Shown: positions 1 to 10,087, counted from the stretch's first letter. The stretch: DNA of 64,000 nucleotides from Pantoea rodasii (GCF_002095465.1 NZ_MLFP01000002.1:372001-436000), one strand, 5' to 3'. Made by a program: numbers and translations. Notes: generated from the sequence alone by a model not told the origin.

Positions 1-100
1 GCACACCGCCACCACCGCCGGTGATAAAGAACAGCAATATCAGCTCAGCGAGCAGTTGGTGTACGCCGATACTGAGCAGTTCTACAACGCGGCGGTGTGA
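1..100 (+). CDS. bioB: Biotin synthase BioB, 3' end only
   Basis: This is the last 32 codons of biotin synthase, the radical SAM enzyme that inserts sulfur into dethiobiotin. The reading frame enters at base 2 and ends at the TGA at 98-100. The C-terminal residues (GDKEQQ near the start, then EQFYNAAV) match the tail of enterobacterial BioB. The catalytic Fe-S domain lies outside the window. The stop codon overlaps the bioF start (TGATG), so translation of the two is probably coupled, as in the bioBFCD operon. The identification rests on the short tail plus operon position. Confidence 0.9.
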   Translation, partial: HTATTAGDKEQQYQLSEQLVYADTEQFYNAAV

Positions 101-1251
101 TGGGCTGGTCACAACGCATCGAACAGGCGTTAACCGCGCGACGTGACGCCGATGGCTGGCGTGTGCGTCGCCGGGTGGACCACAACAGCGTGCGTGAAAT
201 TACGCTCGACGGTCGCGCTTATCGTCACTTCTCGAGCAACGATTATCTCGGCTTGAGCCAGCATCCGGCGGTGATTGCCGCCTGGCAGCAAGGCGCCGCG
301 GAAGCGGGCGCAGGCGCTGGGGCTTCGGGCCATGTGACCGGATATAGCCGCCATCATGCGCAGTTAGAAGAGCAACTGGCTGACTGGTTGGGGTACCGAC
401 GTGCGCTGCTGTTTATCTCTGGCTTTGCTGCCAATCAGGCGGTGATCCATCTGCTGGCTGAGAAGCAGGATCGCATCTTCGCGGACAAGCTGGCGCATGC
501 GTCCCTGCTCGATGCGGCCAGTCACAGTCCTGCCACCTTACGGCGTTTTGCCCACAATCAGCCGGAGAGTCTGGCAAAACTGCTGGCTACACCCGCTGAG
601 GGCGGCACGCTGGTGGTAACGGAAGGGGTATTCAGCATGGATGGCGACAGTGCACCGCTCGCCGCCCTTGCAGAGCACACGCGACGCGCTAACGGCTGGC
701 TGCTGGTGGATGATGCACATGGTATCGGCGTATGCGGTGAACAGGGGCGCGGCAGCTGCTGGCAGCAAGGCGTGAAGCCGGAATTGCTGATCGTGACGTT
801 TGGCAAAGGTTTCGGCGTCAGCGGGGCGGCGTTGTTGTGTGATGACGCCACAGCGGATTACGTTGAGCAGTTTTCCCGCCATCTGATCTACTCCACGGCG
901 ATGCCTCCAGCCCAGTGCTGTGCCCTGCTGGCGGCATTGCAGCAGATTCAGCAAGGCGATGCGTTACGCGCGCGCCTTAACCGCCATATCGCACGGTTCC
1001 GCGCGGGTGCTGCCGATTTGCCGTGGCCGTTGATGTCATCTAATAGTGCGATTCAACCGCTAATTGTTGGCGAGAACAGTGCGGCGCTAGCGCTGTCGCA
1101 GCAGCTGGCACAAGCGGGATGTTGGGTCAGTGCCATTCGGCCGCCAACGGTGCCACCGGGCACTGCGCGACTGCGGATCACTCTGACGGCCGCCCATCAT
1201 ACTGACGATATCGACCGTTTGCTGGAGGCATTGTATGACGCTGCAGGTTAA
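100..1251 (+). CDS. bioF: 8-amino-7-oxononanoate synthase BioF
   Basis: BioF is a PLP-dependent alpha-oxoamine synthase that condenses pimeloyl-ACP (or -CoA) with L-alanine to give 8-amino-7-oxononanoate, the first step of biotin ring assembly. The 383-residue product has the family length. The segment SSNDYLGL near residue 45 and the PLP lysine in [10 protein letters not shown] near residue 236 are visible, as is the DDAHGIG cofactor-binding stretch near 205. ATG at 100 is preferred over the GTG at 97 because it overlaps the bioB stop as TGATG. The 3' end overlaps bioC by 17 bases. Cytoplasmic. Confidence 0.97.
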   Translation: MGWSQRIEQALTARRDADGWRVRRRVDHNSVREITLDGRAYRHFSSNDYLGLSQHPAVIAAWQQGAAEAGAGAGASGHVTGYSRHHAQLEEQLADWLGYRRALLFISGFAANQAVIHLLAEKQDRIFADKLAHASLLDAASHSPATLRRFAHNQPESLAKLLATPAEGGTLVVTEGVFSMDGDSAPLAALAEHTRRANGWLLVDDAHGIGVCGEQGRGSCWQQGVKPELLIVTFGKGFGVSGAALLCDDATADYVEQFSRHLIYSTAMPPAQCCALLAALQQIQQGDALRARLNRHIARFRAGAADLPWPLMSSNSAIQPLIVGENSAALALSQQLAQAGCWVSAIRPPTVPPGTARLRITLTAAHHTDDIDRLLEALYDAAG

Positions 1252-1990
1252 CAAGCAGGCGGTGGCACAGGCTTTTGGTCGTGCAGCACAGCATTATGAA
1301 AAACATGCCGAGCTGCAACGCCAATGCGGCGACGGGTTGCTGGCGCTGGCACCTTCTGGCTTTGGCCCTCATCTGCTGGATGCTGGCTGCGGCACGGGCT
1401 GGTACAGCCGTTACTGGCGCGATCGCGGGCGCACACTCACCGCACTCGATCTTTCCAGCAGCATGCTGGATGCCGCACGTGAGCAGCGTTCTGCACAGCA
1501 CTACGTTCAAGGCGACATCGATGATTTGCCGTTGCCAGACAGCAGCGTAGATGGCGTGTGGAGCAATCTGACGGTGCAGTGGAGCAGCGATCTGCGTCAT
1601 GCACTGCAGCAGTTCTTGCGCGTAACGCGACCGGGCGGCTCGGTATTATTTTCGACTTTACTGGCGGGATCACTGCATGAAGTGCACCACGCCTGGGCTC
1701 GGCTGGATGGCCGAACGCATGCCAATCGCTTTTTGAGCGAAGCGCAGTTCGCTGATGCGACCCGTGATTTGCCGCTCGACGGCCAGCAGCAAACCATCAC
1801 GCTGCATTTCCCCAGCGCGCTCAGCGCTATGCGCTCCCTTAAAGGCATTGGCGCGACGCATTTGCACGATGGACGCAGCGCCGGGATGCTGACACGCAGC
1901 CAATTGGCCCAGCTTGAGCAGTATTGGCCGCAGGATGCGCACGGTTATCGCCTTAGCTATCACCTGATGTACGGAGTTTTACACAAATGA
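1235..1990 (+). CDS. bioC: Malonyl-ACP O-methyltransferase BioC
   Basis: BioC methylates the free carboxyl of malonyl-ACP with SAM so that the fatty acid machinery can build the pimeloyl chain. The 251-residue protein carries the class I methyltransferase SAM-binding motif LDAGCGTG at about residues 47-54 and a following acidic residue in ALDLSSSML. The start ATG lies inside the end of bioF with a GGAGG ribosome binding site at 1224-1228, and the stop overlaps the bioD start (ATGA). Position third in bioBFCD supports the call. Confidence 0.96.
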   Translation: MTLQVNKQAVAQAFGRAAQHYEKHAELQRQCGDGLLALAPSGFGPHLLDAGCGTGWYSRYWRDRGRTLTALDLSSSMLDAAREQRSAQHYVQGDIDDLPLPDSSVDGVWSNLTVQWSSDLRHALQQFLRVTRPGGSVLFSTLLAGSLHEVHHAWARLDGRTHANRFLSEAQFADATRDLPLDGQQQTITLHFPSALSAMRSLKGIGATHLHDGRSAGMLTRSQLAQLEQYWPQDAHGYRLSYHLMYGVLHK

Positions 1991-2658
1991 CACGCTGGTT
2001 TATTACCGGAACAGACACTGAAGTGGGCAAAACCGTCGCCAGCGGCGCGCTGTTGCAGGCGGCAAACGCCACTGGTTTGCGCACTGCAGGCTATAAGCCG
2101 GTGGCATCAGGCAGTGAGATTACGCCACTGGGCGTGCGCAACAGCGATGCGCTGGCATTACAGCGCTACAGTAGCCTTGAACTGCGCTATGAGCAGGTCA
2201 ACCCGCTGGCGTTCGTTGAGCCGACATCACCGCATATCATCAGTGCGGAAGAGGGCAGGCCGATTGAATTTTCTGCGCTGTCAGCCGGACTGCGTGCGCT
2301 GGAGCAGCAGGCGGAATGGGTGCTCGTGGAAGGCGCAGGCGGTTGGTTTACGCCGTTATCGGAAACCCAAACCTATGCAGATTGGGTGATCGAGGAACAG
2401 CTGCCGGTGATTTTGGTGGTAGGCGTGAAGCTGGGTTGCATTAATCATGCGATGCTCACCGCAGAAGCGGTGAAAGCCAGCGGATTACGCTTAGCGGGAT
2501 GGATTGCCAATGATATACAGCCACCGGGTAAACGCCATGCCGAGTATATGGCCACGCTGCGCCAGCGGATTGATGCACCGTTCCTCGGTGAAATCCCCTA
2601 TCTGGCAAGCGAAGCACAGCAGGCCGAGTGTGGGCAGTATCTGACTTTGCCGCAGTAA
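1987..2658 (+). CDS. bioD: Dethiobiotin synthetase BioD
   Basis: BioD closes the ureido ring of dethiobiotin from 7,8-diaminopelargonate, CO2 and ATP. The 223-residue product begins with the characteristic P-loop GTDTEVGKT at residues 8-16. It contains the conserved VEGAGGW segment near residue 117. The ATG overlaps the bioC stop by four bases, so it belongs to the bio operon. It is the last gene of the operon. No clear U-tract terminator follows, only a series of palindromes. Confidence 0.97.
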   Translation: MTRWFITGTDTEVGKTVASGALLQAANATGLRTAGYKPVASGSEITPLGVRNSDALALQRYSSLELRYEQVNPLAFVEPTSPHIISAEEGRPIEFSALSAGLRALEQQAEWVLVEGAGGWFTPLSETQTYADWVIEEQLPVILVVGVKLGCINHAMLTAEAVKASGLRLAGWIANDIQPPGKRHAEYMATLRQRIDAPFLGEIPYLASEAQQAECGQYLTLPQ

Positions 2659-2962
2659 CGCACCGACCCTCAAGTGCGTTTCAATACGTAGCTAAAAATC
2701 ACCTGCACGGTCGCTATTTACGTCGTCGGGGCTCAAGGTGCGCATCAATGCGCACCTGACGTAATATCGTCTGCAGGGTCGCCATTTATCGCGCAATGCT
2801 TGCCAGTTAACCGCTTAAACGATCACATTTATCGGTAGCGGCGCAATTTATTGCGCTCCGGACAGCCAATCCGCTGAGCAAGGATGCGCGATAAATCTCG
2901 CCGCTACCGTATGAGCCGTTAATCCGTTCATGGCTTGACCGATCGGCATTATCACCACCACA
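2659..2962. repeat. REP-like palindrome region downstream of bioD
   Basis: About 300 bases with no gene. Two palindromes stand out. At 2736-2757 a perfect 10-bp hairpin, AGGTGCGCAT with a 2-base loop, is formed. At 2833-2909 the arms CGGTAGCGGCG and CGCCGCTACCG (11 of 11 complementary) enclose a partly complementary core with the words ATTTAT and ATAAAT. Closely related arms recur at 12503-12570 and 38805-38836, so this looks like a dispersed extragenic palindrome family. No U-tract follows, so it is not an ordinary terminator. Confidence 0.7.
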
Positions 2963-3679
2963 TCAGGTCGCGGTTAACCACTTACTGGCGGTGACATCAT
3001 CCAGCATGGCGACTTTCCCCTGCGCCACATTGCGGCCCCGGTGCAGCAGCAGAAAATAATCAGCCACGCGGCGAATAAACGACAGATGCTGTTCCAGCAG
3101 CAAGATCGTCAAACCGTAATCGCGGTTGAGACGACGGATCATATTTCCCATCTCCTCTTCCAGCCATGGCGACATTCCTTCGGTAGGCTCGTCCAAAATC
3201 AGCAGCTTAGGCTGCAATACCAGCGCTCGTGCCAGCGCCAGCTGCTGCTGCTGATCCATCGGCAGTTCTCCACTGCGCTGATGGCGTAACGAATACAGCG
3301 CCGGAAACAGATCAAACACCATCTCCGGGATCGCGCGGCTGCGACCGTCCTGCGCGGCCATCAACGCAATCATTAAGTTATCTTCAACGCTCATCTGCGA
3401 GAAAATATGGCGCCCCTGTGGCACATAGCCAATGCCCATGCGCGCACGCTGCTCGGTGGGTTGCAGCAGCAAATCCTCAGGGGGCGAGCCATCTTCCTGC
3501 CAGATCATCGAACCGCTGTTGATCGGCAAGCGACCCATTATGCAGTTCACCAACGTGGTTTTGCCCATGCCAGGACTGCCCAGCACACCGGTACAGGTGC
3601 CTGGTGGCAGATCGAGATCCACATCCCACAGGATATGGTTTTGACCGTAAAACTGATTCACCGAACGTAAACTCAGCAT
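2963..3679 (-). CDS. Orphan UrtE/LivF-like ABC ATPase
   Basis: This is a 238-residue ATP-binding cassette protein most like UrtE/LivF, the ATPases of urea and branched-chain amino acid importers. The Walker A is GSPGMGKTT near residue 36. The Walker B LLILDEPTEG with the UrtE-type ending is near residue 170, and the switch histidine is in LLEQHLSF. The ABC signature is aberrant: where the family has LSGGQQQQ this protein has LPMDQQQQ, so the serine and glycines that contact the second ATP are gone. The chosen start (not the one 13 codons upstream) has GGAAGGAG eight bases before it. No permease, binding protein or second ATPase is nearby. Its function is uncertain: it could be a scavenged subunit, a regulator, or decaying. 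Confidence 0.8.
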   Translation of the reverse strand: MLSLRSVNQFYGQNHILWDVDLDLPPGTCTGVLGSPGMGKTTLVNCIMGRLPINSGSMIWQEDGSPPEDLLLQPTEQRARMGIGYVPQGRHIFSQMSVEDNLMIALMAAQDGRSRAIPEMVFDLFPALYSLRHQRSGELPMDQQQQLALARALVLQPKLLILDEPTEGMSPWLEEEMGNMIRRLNRDYGLTILLLEQHLSFIRRVADYFLLLHRGRNVAQGKVAMLDDVTASKWLTAT

Positions 3680-4141
3680 CTGACATACTCCTTCCAGATT
3701 ATTTGCCTGAATGCTCACGCTCTGTGTCGTCTGGCATACAGTTGTGCACGATTAAGGGTGGACACCGCTGTTGATGACCTGCCAGGCAGGCCGTATGGAC
3801 TCGTCACTCCATGGGAAAGATGTTGCAATTCTCAGGCCAGGTTAGAGGAAGCGCTATAAATGACGCAGATTGGGGTGAAATCGCGTTCAAAAGGTGAGCA
3901 ATGCTTAATAATTCCACCTGGTAATAAACGCACTGCACTTTGACGGTGCTGACTGCTTAACATTTCTGGTGCATCTGTTCGTTCATAAGGCAATCACTGA
4001 AGAAATAAATGGCCTTAACGTACGGTTTTTACGACAACATAGGGGGCTTGACTTGCAAAAAGAATAGTTAAAGCGAGTTGAGGTAGGCGGAAAAAAAACG
4101 CAAAAAAAATATTTCGCACGCATGAACAAGGCTGGGGAAAA

Positions 4142-4258
4142 TTATACACAGCTGATGGGCTCGGGGCTGGATTCAGTTATCCACTATTCCTGTGGATAAC
4201 CTTGTGCATTAGCGACTGACAACCGGGCGGAAGCGAGGAAATACGCGGCTTGTCCACA
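4142..4258. promoter_or_regulatory. DnaA-box cluster, probable DARS1
   Basis: Four DnaA-box-like 9-mers fall in 117 bases: TTATACACA at 4142-4150 (plus, perfect), TTATCCACT at 4177-4185 (plus, one mismatch), TTATCCACA read on the minus strand at 4191-4199 (perfect), and TTGTCCACA at 4250-4258 (one mismatch). The middle two form an inverted pair. In E. coli the bioD-uvrB intergenic region holds DARS1, a DNA site that promotes exchange of ADP for ATP on DnaA through a cluster of three DnaA boxes. Position and content match, so I infer the same role. The cluster could also affect uvrB transcription, since DnaA boxes are known upstream of E. coli uvrB. Confidence 0.7.
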
Positions 4259-4491
4259 TTATGCTGAGAAACTGGACTTTAGGATGATTATCAATTAAAT
4301 CAGTACGTTGTTTAAAAGCAAGCCTAAGGATTTTCTGCCTTGTCATCTGACTGCAATTTAATGACGCTCTCTTGACAAATGTTAAAAGCGTCACGGCTCT
4401 GGGGATAACCTTGCGCAACAACCTTTTGCCCGCTGCCGCTTAAATTGCACTGAAGCGAAACAGGTGTTTTCCCCGTTATCGTGCAAGATAT

Positions 4492-4507
4492 CTGTAATTA
4501 TATCCAG
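4492..4507. promoter_or_regulatory. LexA (SOS) box upstream of uvrB
   Basis: The 16-mer CTGTAATTATATCCAG fits the LexA consensus CTG-N10-CAG with an AT-rich centre and lies 82 bases before the uvrB start codon. E. coli uvrB is a known SOS gene with an operator in the equivalent place, so damage-inducible expression is expected. Confidence 0.85.
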
Positions 4508-4588
4508 TATTTTTTTCTGGCAAATTCGCTGTAGCAGAGTAGAATTACCAGCCTGCCCGCTGACTTCTTCCGCAGGAACCGCAAAACC

Positions 4589-6610
4589 ATGAGTAAAGCC
4601 TTTAAACTCAACTCTGATTTCAAACCTTCAGGCGATCAGCCTGAGGCGATTCGTCGTCTAGAAGAGGGGCTCGAAGATGGGCTCGCGCATCAGACCTTGT
4701 TAGGTGTTACCGGGTCGGGCAAAACATTTACCATTGCCAACGTCATCGCCGATCTCAATCGGCCGACCATGGTGATGGCACCCAATAAAACGCTGGCAGC
4801 ACAGCTGTACGGAGAGATGAAAGAGTTCTTCCCGGATAACGCGGTGGAGTTTTTTGTCTCTTACTACGATTACTATCAGCCTGAAGCTTATGTTCCCAGC
4901 TCCGACACTTTTATTGAGAAAGATGCGGCGGTTAACGAACACATTGAGCAGATGCGTCTCTCTGCCACCAAAGCGATGCTGGAACGCCGTGATGTCATTG
5001 TCGTGGCTTCCGTCTCCGCCATTTATGGTCTGGGCGATCCCGATCTTTATCTGAAGATGATGCTGCACTTAACGCGCGGCATGATTATCGATCAGCGCAG
5101 TATTCTGCGTCGTCTGGCAGAACTGCAGTACACCCGCAATGACCAGGTGTTCCAGCGCGGCACTTTCCGCGTGCGTGGCGAGGTGATCGATATCTTCCCG
5201 GCTGAGTCCGATGATATTGGCCTGCGCGTCGAGCTGTTTGATGAAGAAGTGGAGCGCTTATCCCTGTTCGATCCGCTCACTGGCCAAATCGACTCGGTGA
5301 TCCCGCGTTTCACCATCTATCCGAAAACGCACTACGTCACCCCACGTGAACGTATTTTGCAGGCGATGGAAGAGATCAAAGTTGAGCTGGTGGATCGCCG
5401 CAAATCGCTGATGGACAACAATAAGCTATTGGAAGAGCAGCGTATTAGCCAGCGCACCCAGTTCGATCTCGAAATGATGAACGAACTCGGCTACTGCTCA
5501 GGCATAGAGAACTACTCACGCTATCTCTCCGGTCGCGGGCCGGGCGAACCCCCGCCAACGCTGTTCGACTATCTGCCCGCGGACGGTTTGCTGGTGGTGG
5601 ATGAATCCCACGTGACTATTCCGCAGATCGGCGGCATGTATCGCGGTGACCGTGCACGTAAAGAGACGCTGGTGGAATACGGTTTCCGCCTGCCGTCGGC
5701 ACTGGACAACCGTCCGATGCGCTTTGAAGAGTTTGAAGCGGCCGCGCCACAAACGATTTATGTCTCGGCCACACCAGGTAAATATGAGCTGGAAAAATCC
5801 GGTGATGACGTTATCGATCAGGTGGTGCGTCCCACCGGGCTGTTAGACCCCATTCTGGAAGTGCGCCCGGTTGCTACTCAGGTGGATGATCTGCTGTCTG
5901 AAATCCGCAAACGCGTGGAAATCAACGAGCGTGTGCTGGTGACGGTGTTGACCAAGCGCATGGCGGAAGACCTCACTGAATATCTGGTGGAGCACGGCGA
6001 GAAGGTGCGCTATCTGCACTCTGACATCGATACCGTGGAGCGCATGGAGATCATCCGTGATTTACGTCTGGGTGAGTTTGATGTGCTGGTCGGCATCAAC
6101 TTGCTGCGCGAAGGGTTAGATATGCCGGAAGTGTCGCTGGTGGCGATTCTTGATGCGGATAAAGAGGGCTTCCTGCGTTCTGAACGTTCACTGATCCAGA
6201 CCATCGGCCGTGCGGCGCGTAACATTAACGGCAGAGCGATTCTTTACGCCGATAAAATCACCCCTTCGATGGAACGCGCGATGGGCGAAACCGAGCGCCG
6301 TCGCGAGAAGCAGCAGCAGTACAACGAAGAGAATGGCATTGTGCCGCAGGGACTCAACAAGAAAATCACCGATATTCTTGAGTTGGGCAAAAACGTGGTG
6401 AAAACCCGCGGCAAAGGCAAAACGGCATCACGCGTGGCGGCGGAAGAAGAAGCCAACTACATGGCGCTTACCCCGCAGGCAATGCAGAAGAAAATCCGTG
6501 AGCTGGAAGGGCAGATGCAGCAGCATGCGCAAAATCTGGAGTTTGAAGAGGCTGCTAGCGTGCGCGACCAGTTACACCAGCTGCGCGAACTGTTTATCGC
6601 CGCCTCTTGA
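4589..6610 (+). CDS. uvrB: Excinuclease ABC subunit UvrB
   Basis: UvrB is the damage-verifying helicase-like subunit of nucleotide excision repair. It receives DNA from UvrA, clamps the lesion and recruits UvrC. The 673-residue length equals that of the E. coli protein. Visible are the Walker A GVTGSGKT at about residues 39-46, the beta-hairpin region with [12 protein letters not shown] near 92-103, helicase motifs with DESH, the motif VI region QTIGRAARN near 540, and the C-terminal UVR motif (about 632-667) that contacts UvrC. The gene stands alone behind a LexA box and the DARS1-like cluster. Confidence 0.98.
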   Translation: MSKAFKLNSDFKPSGDQPEAIRRLEEGLEDGLAHQTLLGVTGSGKTFTIANVIADLNRPTMVMAPNKTLAAQLYGEMKEFFPDNAVEFFVSYYDYYQPEAYVPSSDTFIEKDAAVNEHIEQMRLSATKAMLERRDVIVVASVSAIYGLGDPDLYLKMMLHLTRGMIIDQRSILRRLAELQYTRNDQVFQRGTFRVRGEVIDIFPAESDDIGLRVELFDEEVERLSLFDPLTGQIDSVIPRFTIYPKTHYVTPRERILQAMEEIKVELVDRRKSLMDNNKLLEEQRISQRTQFDLEMMNELGYCSGIENYSRYLSGRGPGEPPPTLFDYLPADGLLVVDESHVTIPQIGGMYRGDRARKETLVEYGFRLPSALDNRPMRFEEFEAAAPQTIYVSATPGKYELEKSGDDVIDQVVRPTGLLDPILEVRPVATQVDDLLSEIRKRVEINERVLVTVLTKRMAEDLTEYLVEHGEKVRYLHSDIDTVERMEIIRDLRLGEFDVLVGINLLREGLDMPEVSLVAILDADKEGFLRSERSLIQTIGRAARNINGRAILYADKITPSMERAMGETERRREKQQQYNEENGIVPQGLNKKITDILELGKNVVKTRGKGKTASRVAAEEEANYMALTPQAMQKKIRELEGQMQQHAQNLEFEEAASVRDQLHQLRELFIAAS

Positions 6611-6622
6611 TAGAGTGTTTAA

Positions 6623-7525
6623 TCAAACTGCCTGAATGGCATGCTCCAGCGCAATCCGCAACAGCTGGCGGTCGTGACGATATTTGATATCGGCGGCCTC
6701 CAGCGGTTCACGCACAATCAAACGATCTTCTACGCCAACAATATCCGCCGCCGGGCTGACGACCACCGCATCGATCACGCGCTTACCGATGGCTTTTTCC
6801 ATCATGGCCAGCTTATCGGCCACCGTTAAACTGGCCGCGGCTGGGCTTAACTCGCGCCCGAGATTGCCAATAAACACCATGGTGGCGGGGGTGCGGCGCA
6901 GCGCTCGCGCCATCTCTTCCATCAGCAGGCTCGGCATCAGGCTGGTGTAGAAGCTGCCGGGGCCAATCAGAATCAAATCCGCTTCAGCAATCGCATCCAG
7001 CGCTTCTTTAGTGGGCGTCACGGCGGGATGCAGCATCAGCTCCTGCGGTGGCTGCTTCATCTCATCGATCGCGGTTTCGCCGTACACCATATTGCCTTCG
7101 CAATCCTGTGCCACCAGATCCACCGGCTGCTCCGACATCGGGATTAAAAATGCATCGACTTTGAGCAAGTTGCGGATGATGTTGATGGCTTCCAGCGGAC
7201 GCACGCTGAGGTGATCGAGCGCCTTCAGCATCAGGTTACCTAAGTTGTGTCCCGCCAGTTCGCCGTTACCGGCAAAACGGTATTCAAACATTGCCGACGC
7301 CACGCTGGGTTCCATGATCAGCTGGTTGAGGCAGTTACGCATGTCACCCCAGGCAATACCGCCTTCTGAACGACGAATGCGCCCGGTGGATCCGCCGTTA
7401 TCGGTGGTGGTCACGATACCGGTCAGGCGCGAACCTAACGGTGCCAATGCTGACATCACGCGGCCAAGTCCATGGCCGCCGCCAAGCGCCACCACGCGAT
7501 CCAAATCTGCCAGGGTACGATTCAT
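6623..7525 (-). CDS. ybhK: YvcK/YbhK family protein (gluconeogenesis factor)
   Basis: This 300-residue protein belongs to the YvcK/CofD-like family. It is related to the 2-phospho-L-lactate transferase fold and, in Bacillus, is needed for growth on gluconeogenic substrates and for cell shape. In E. coli the protein is YbhK. The N-terminal nucleotide-binding segment [10 protein letters not shown], the [12 protein letters not shown] stretch and the [11 protein letters not shown] motif are conserved. The start at 7525 is chosen over an upstream one because AAGGAA lies just before it and it matches the E. coli N terminus [16 protein letters not shown]. It is convergent with uvrB and divergent from moaA, as in E. 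coli. Confidence 0.93.
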   Translation of the reverse strand: MNRTLADLDRVVALGGGHGLGRVMSALAPLGSRLTGIVTTTDNGGSTGRIRRSEGGIAWGDMRNCLNQLIMEPSVASAMFEYRFAGNGELAGHNLGNLMLKALDHLSVRPLEAINIIRNLLKVDAFLIPMSEQPVDLVAQDCEGNMVYGETAIDEMKQPPQELMLHPAVTPTKEALDAIAEADLILIGPGSFYTSLMPSLLMEEMARALRRTPATMVFIGNLGRELSPAAASLTVADKLAMMEKAIGKRVIDAVVVSPAADIVGVEDRLIVREPLEAADIKYRHDRQLLRIALEHAIQAV

Positions 7526-7842
7526 GCTTTTCCTTATTGCTGACAACGGCACATTGAGGTGCAGTTGAACTGATGTATATCAATATCTGTCGCGCATTTT
7601 ACCGTATCCTGCGGCGAAAATGCGGTGAAAATACGTTATGTATCAATATATATAGCGAAATTCACTGATGGATGCGAGGGACAAATCGCGCTACCATTCG
7701 TCGTAACCGTGTTGTCCATAATGACAACAGACTCCCAAGCCTTGCATGCCTAAGTCATATTGATATGGATGCCTGGCCGCAGCGTAGCTGCCAGGGTGCA
7801 GAAAGAAATGACTGCATCTCCCGTATTTGGAAAGGTGTTCAG
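7526..7842. other. ybhK-moaA divergent intergenic region
   Basis: About 320 bases between the divergent ybhK and moaA starts. The left part (7560-7680) is AT-rich and must carry the promoters, but I could not pick a convincing -35/-10 pair. The right part is a strongly folded leader annotated as a molybdenum cofactor riboswitch. Confidence 0.6.
7711..7842 (+). promoter_or_regulatory. Moco riboswitch-like moaA leader
   Basis: Four nested or consecutive helices are visible: GTTGTC/GACAAC (7711-7716 with 7723-7728), CATAT/ATATG (7756-7767), a long helix across 7770-7800 capped by the GCAGC-GTA-GCTGC hairpin, and GCAG/CTGC (7798-7815). The moaA ribosome binding site GGAAAGG (7829-7835) follows directly. 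E. coli moaA has a molybdenum-cofactor-sensing leader (the Moco RNA motif) in the same place. Arrangement and position agree, so feedback control of moaABCDE translation by Moco is the likely role. I have not aligned it to the covariance model. Confidence 0.7.
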
Positions 7843-8828
7843 GTGCCACAATTTACAGATGCCTATGCGCGCAGCTTTTACTATCTGCGCCTGTCGGTCA
7901 CGGATGTGTGTAACTTCCGTTGTACCTACTGCTTGCCTGACGGTTATAAACCGAACGGTAATCACAACAAAAGTTTTCTCTCGCTGGATGAGATCCGCCG
8001 CGTGACGCGTGCCTTTGCGGCCGCGGGCACTGAAAAAGTGCGCCTGACCGGCGGCGAACCCTCTATGCGCCGCGACTTCACCGATATCATCGCGGCGGTG
8101 CGTGAAACGCCGCTATCCGCCAGATCGCTGTTACCACTAACGGCTATCGCATGGCACGTGATGTGCGAGCGTGGCGTGATGCGGGACTCACCAACATCAA
8201 CGTTAGCGTCGACAGCCTCGATGCGCGCCAGTTTCATGCCATCACCGGCCAGGATAAATTTGCCGAAGTGATGGCCGGTATTGATGCCGCGTTTGACGCC
8301 GGGTTTGAGAAGGTCAAAGTTAACAGCGTGCTGATGCGCGACCTTAACAGCCACAGCCTGAGTACCTTCCTCGACTGGATTCGCACCCGTCCCATTCAGC
8401 TGCGTTTTATTGAGTTGATGGAAACCGGCGAGGGCGGCGATCTGTTCCGTCGTCATCATATTTCTGGCGAAGTGATCCGCGACCAGCTGCTCATGCAGGG
8501 TTGGCAGCTTCAGCCGCGTGGGCGCAGTGACGGTCCGGCGCAGGTGTTTCGGCATACGGATTACCAGGGCGAAGTTGGCCTGATCATGCCTTATGAAAAA
8601 GACTTCTGTGCCAGCTGCAATCGTCTGCGCGTATCGGCAATGGGCAATTTGCACCTGTGCCTGTTCGGCGACGGCGGGGTATCACTGCGCGATTTACTGG
8701 CCTCTGATGCACAACAAGGCGAGCTACAGGCCCGCATCGCCCACAGCCTCGGCCAGAAAAAGCAGACGCACTTCCTGCATCAGGGCAACACCGGCATTAC
8801 ACAAAATCTCTCCTTCATTGGCGGCTAA
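7843..8828 (+). pseudogene. moaA: GTP 3',8-cyclase MoaA, one-base frameshift
   Basis: MoaA is the radical SAM enzyme that, with MoaC, converts GTP to cyclic pyranopterin monophosphate, the first step of molybdenum cofactor synthesis. The N-terminal CNFRCTYC cluster motif and C-terminal CASCNRLR cluster motif are intact. The GTG start at 7843 has GGAAAGG seven bases upstream. The frame breaks near 8111: the conserved Ala-Ile-Arg-Gln-Ile-Ala segment is lost until a one-base shift, and the rest then reads without gaps from 8118 to 8828. Adding one G in CCGCT (giving CCGGCT) restores a 328-residue protein of normal length. Sequencing error is more likely than real loss, because moaB to moaE are intact. 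Confidence 0.92.
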
Positions 8829-8845
8829 ACACAGGAGTTACAGCC

Positions 8846-9361
8846 ATGGGTAAACCTACCGGCGAGTTTGTCGCCTTGAATGTGGCGGTGATGACCGTCT
8901 CGGACAGTCGTGATGCCAGCAATGACAGCTCAGGGGATTATCTGCGAGAGGCGCTGGCGGAAGCCGGGCATCAGGTCGTGGATCGCGCCATCGTTCCGGA
9001 TAATCGCTATCGCATCCGTGCCACCGTATCGCGCTGGATTGCCAGTGACGATGTGCAGGTGGTGATCGTTAACGGCGGCACGGGCTTCAATAGCAAAAAC
9101 AGCACGCCTGAAGCGCTGCTGCCGCTGTTTGACCGTGAAATTGACGGCTTTGGTGAACTGTTCCGCATGGTCTCGTACGAAGAGATCGGCAGTTCAACGC
9201 TGCAATCGCGTGCGGTCGCCGGGCTGGCGAATCAGACGCTGATTTTCGCCGTGCCGGGTTCGACCAATGCCTGCCGCAGCGGCTGGGAACGCATTATTGA
9301 AGAACAGCTGGATGCGCGCACGCGCCCGTGTAATTTTGTCTCTCATTTGAAGAAGTTGTAA
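8846..9361 (+). CDS. moaB: Molybdopterin adenylyltransferase-like MoaB
   Basis: MoaB is a MogA-like protein of molybdenum cofactor biosynthesis. In enterobacteria MogA carries the main adenylyltransferase role and the exact role of MoaB is less clear. The 171-residue product has the family substrate-binding loop NGGTGF near residue 73 and ends like E. coli MoaB. An AGGAG ribosome binding site precedes the ATG. It is second in moaABCDE, 17 bases after moaA and two bases before moaC, and presumably controlled by the moaA leader. Confidence 0.96.
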   Translation: MGKPTGEFVALNVAVMTVSDSRDASNDSSGDYLREALAEAGHQVVDRAIVPDNRYRIRATVSRWIASDDVQVVIVNGGTGFNSKNSTPEALLPLFDREIDGFGELFRMVSYEEIGSSTLQSRAVAGLANQTLIFAVPGSTNACRSGWERIIEEQLDARTRPCNFVSHLKKL

Positions 9362-9363
9362 GC

Positions 9364-9849
9364 ATGTCATCATTAACTCATATCAATGCCGCCGGCGAAG
9401 CCCATATGGTGGATGTCTCTGGCAAAACCGAAACGGTGCGTGAAGCGCAGGCCGAAGCGCTGGTGCTGATGAGCGCGGAAACGCTGCAAATGATCATCGA
9501 CGGCAGCCATCATAAAGGCGACGTTTTTGCCACGGCGCGGATTGCCGGGATTCAGGCCGCCAAACGCACCTGGGAGCTGATCCCGCTTTGCCATCCGCTG
9601 ATGCTCAGCAAAGTCGAGGTGTCGCTGGTGGCGGAACCTGAACACAGCCGCGTGCGGGTCACCTCGCGCTGTCGACTGACCGGTAAAACCGGCGTTGAGA
9701 TGGAAGCGCTGACCGCCGCATCGGTGGCCGCACTGACGATTTACGACATGTGCAAAGCGGTGCAGAAAGACATCGTCATCGATCAACTGCGCTTGCTCAC
9801 CAAGACCGGCGGCAAATCCGGTGATTTCCAGGCGGTGACGCATGATTAA
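9364..9849 (+). CDS. moaC: Cyclic pyranopterin monophosphate synthase MoaC
   Basis: MoaC rearranges 3',8-cyclo-7,8-dihydro-GTP to cyclic pyranopterin monophosphate. The 161-residue protein shows the conserved LIPLCHPL segment near residue 76 and the DMCKA active-site segment near 130, with the catalytic lysine in the latter. It starts two bases after the moaB stop and overlaps moaD by eight bases, so translation in this operon is tightly coupled. Confidence 0.97.
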   Translation: MSSLTHINAAGEAHMVDVSGKTETVREAQAEALVLMSAETLQMIIDGSHHKGDVFATARIAGIQAAKRTWELIPLCHPLMLSKVEVSLVAEPEHSRVRVTSRCRLTGKTGVEMEALTAASVAALTIYDMCKAVQKDIVIDQLRLLTKTGGKSGDFQAVTHD

Positions 9850-10087
9850 AGTGCTGTTTTTTGCCCAGGTACGCGAATTGACGGGAACCAGCGCGCTGGA
9901 ACTGGCGCCAGAGTATCAGGACGTTGCCACACTGCGTGCGGCGCTGGCAGGCAAGAGCGATCGCTGGGCGCTGGCGCTGGAATCCGGCAAATTGCTGGCA
10001 GCGGTCAATCAAACGCTGGTGCCGATGAGCCATCCACTGCGCGCTGGCGATGAAGTGGCGTTCTTCCCACCGGTCACCGGAGGATGA
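9842..10087 (+). CDS. moaD: Molybdopterin synthase small subunit MoaD
   Basis: MoaD is the ubiquitin-fold sulfur carrier of molybdopterin synthase. Its C-terminal glycine is adenylated by MoeB and converted to a thiocarboxylate. The 81-residue protein ends in PPVTGG with the required diglycine. The ATG lies inside moaC, and the stop overlaps the moaE start. Confidence 0.97.
   Translation: MIKVLFFAQVRELTGTSALELAPEYQDVATLRAALAGKSDRWALALESGKLLAAVNQTLVPMSHPLRAGDEVAFFPPVTGG

Larger units (their letters stand above)
3680..4588. other. Long intergenic region between ABC ATPase and uvrB
   Basis: About 900 bases with no convincing gene. It is more AT-rich than its surroundings, with A-tracts around 4090-4117. 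It holds the DnaA-box cluster at 4142-4258 and the LexA box at 4492-4507, both annotated separately. A further DnaA-box-like word TGGGGATAA is at 4400-4408. A short open frame at 4209-4421 on the minus strand has no family resemblance and covers regulatory DNA, so I do not call it. Confidence 0.7.

Noticed and set aside
4142..4258. DnaA-box cluster as a replication origin
   Set aside because: No dnaA, gidA or mioC genes, no AT-rich unwinding element with 13-mers, and the locus matches the known site between bioD and uvrB instead.
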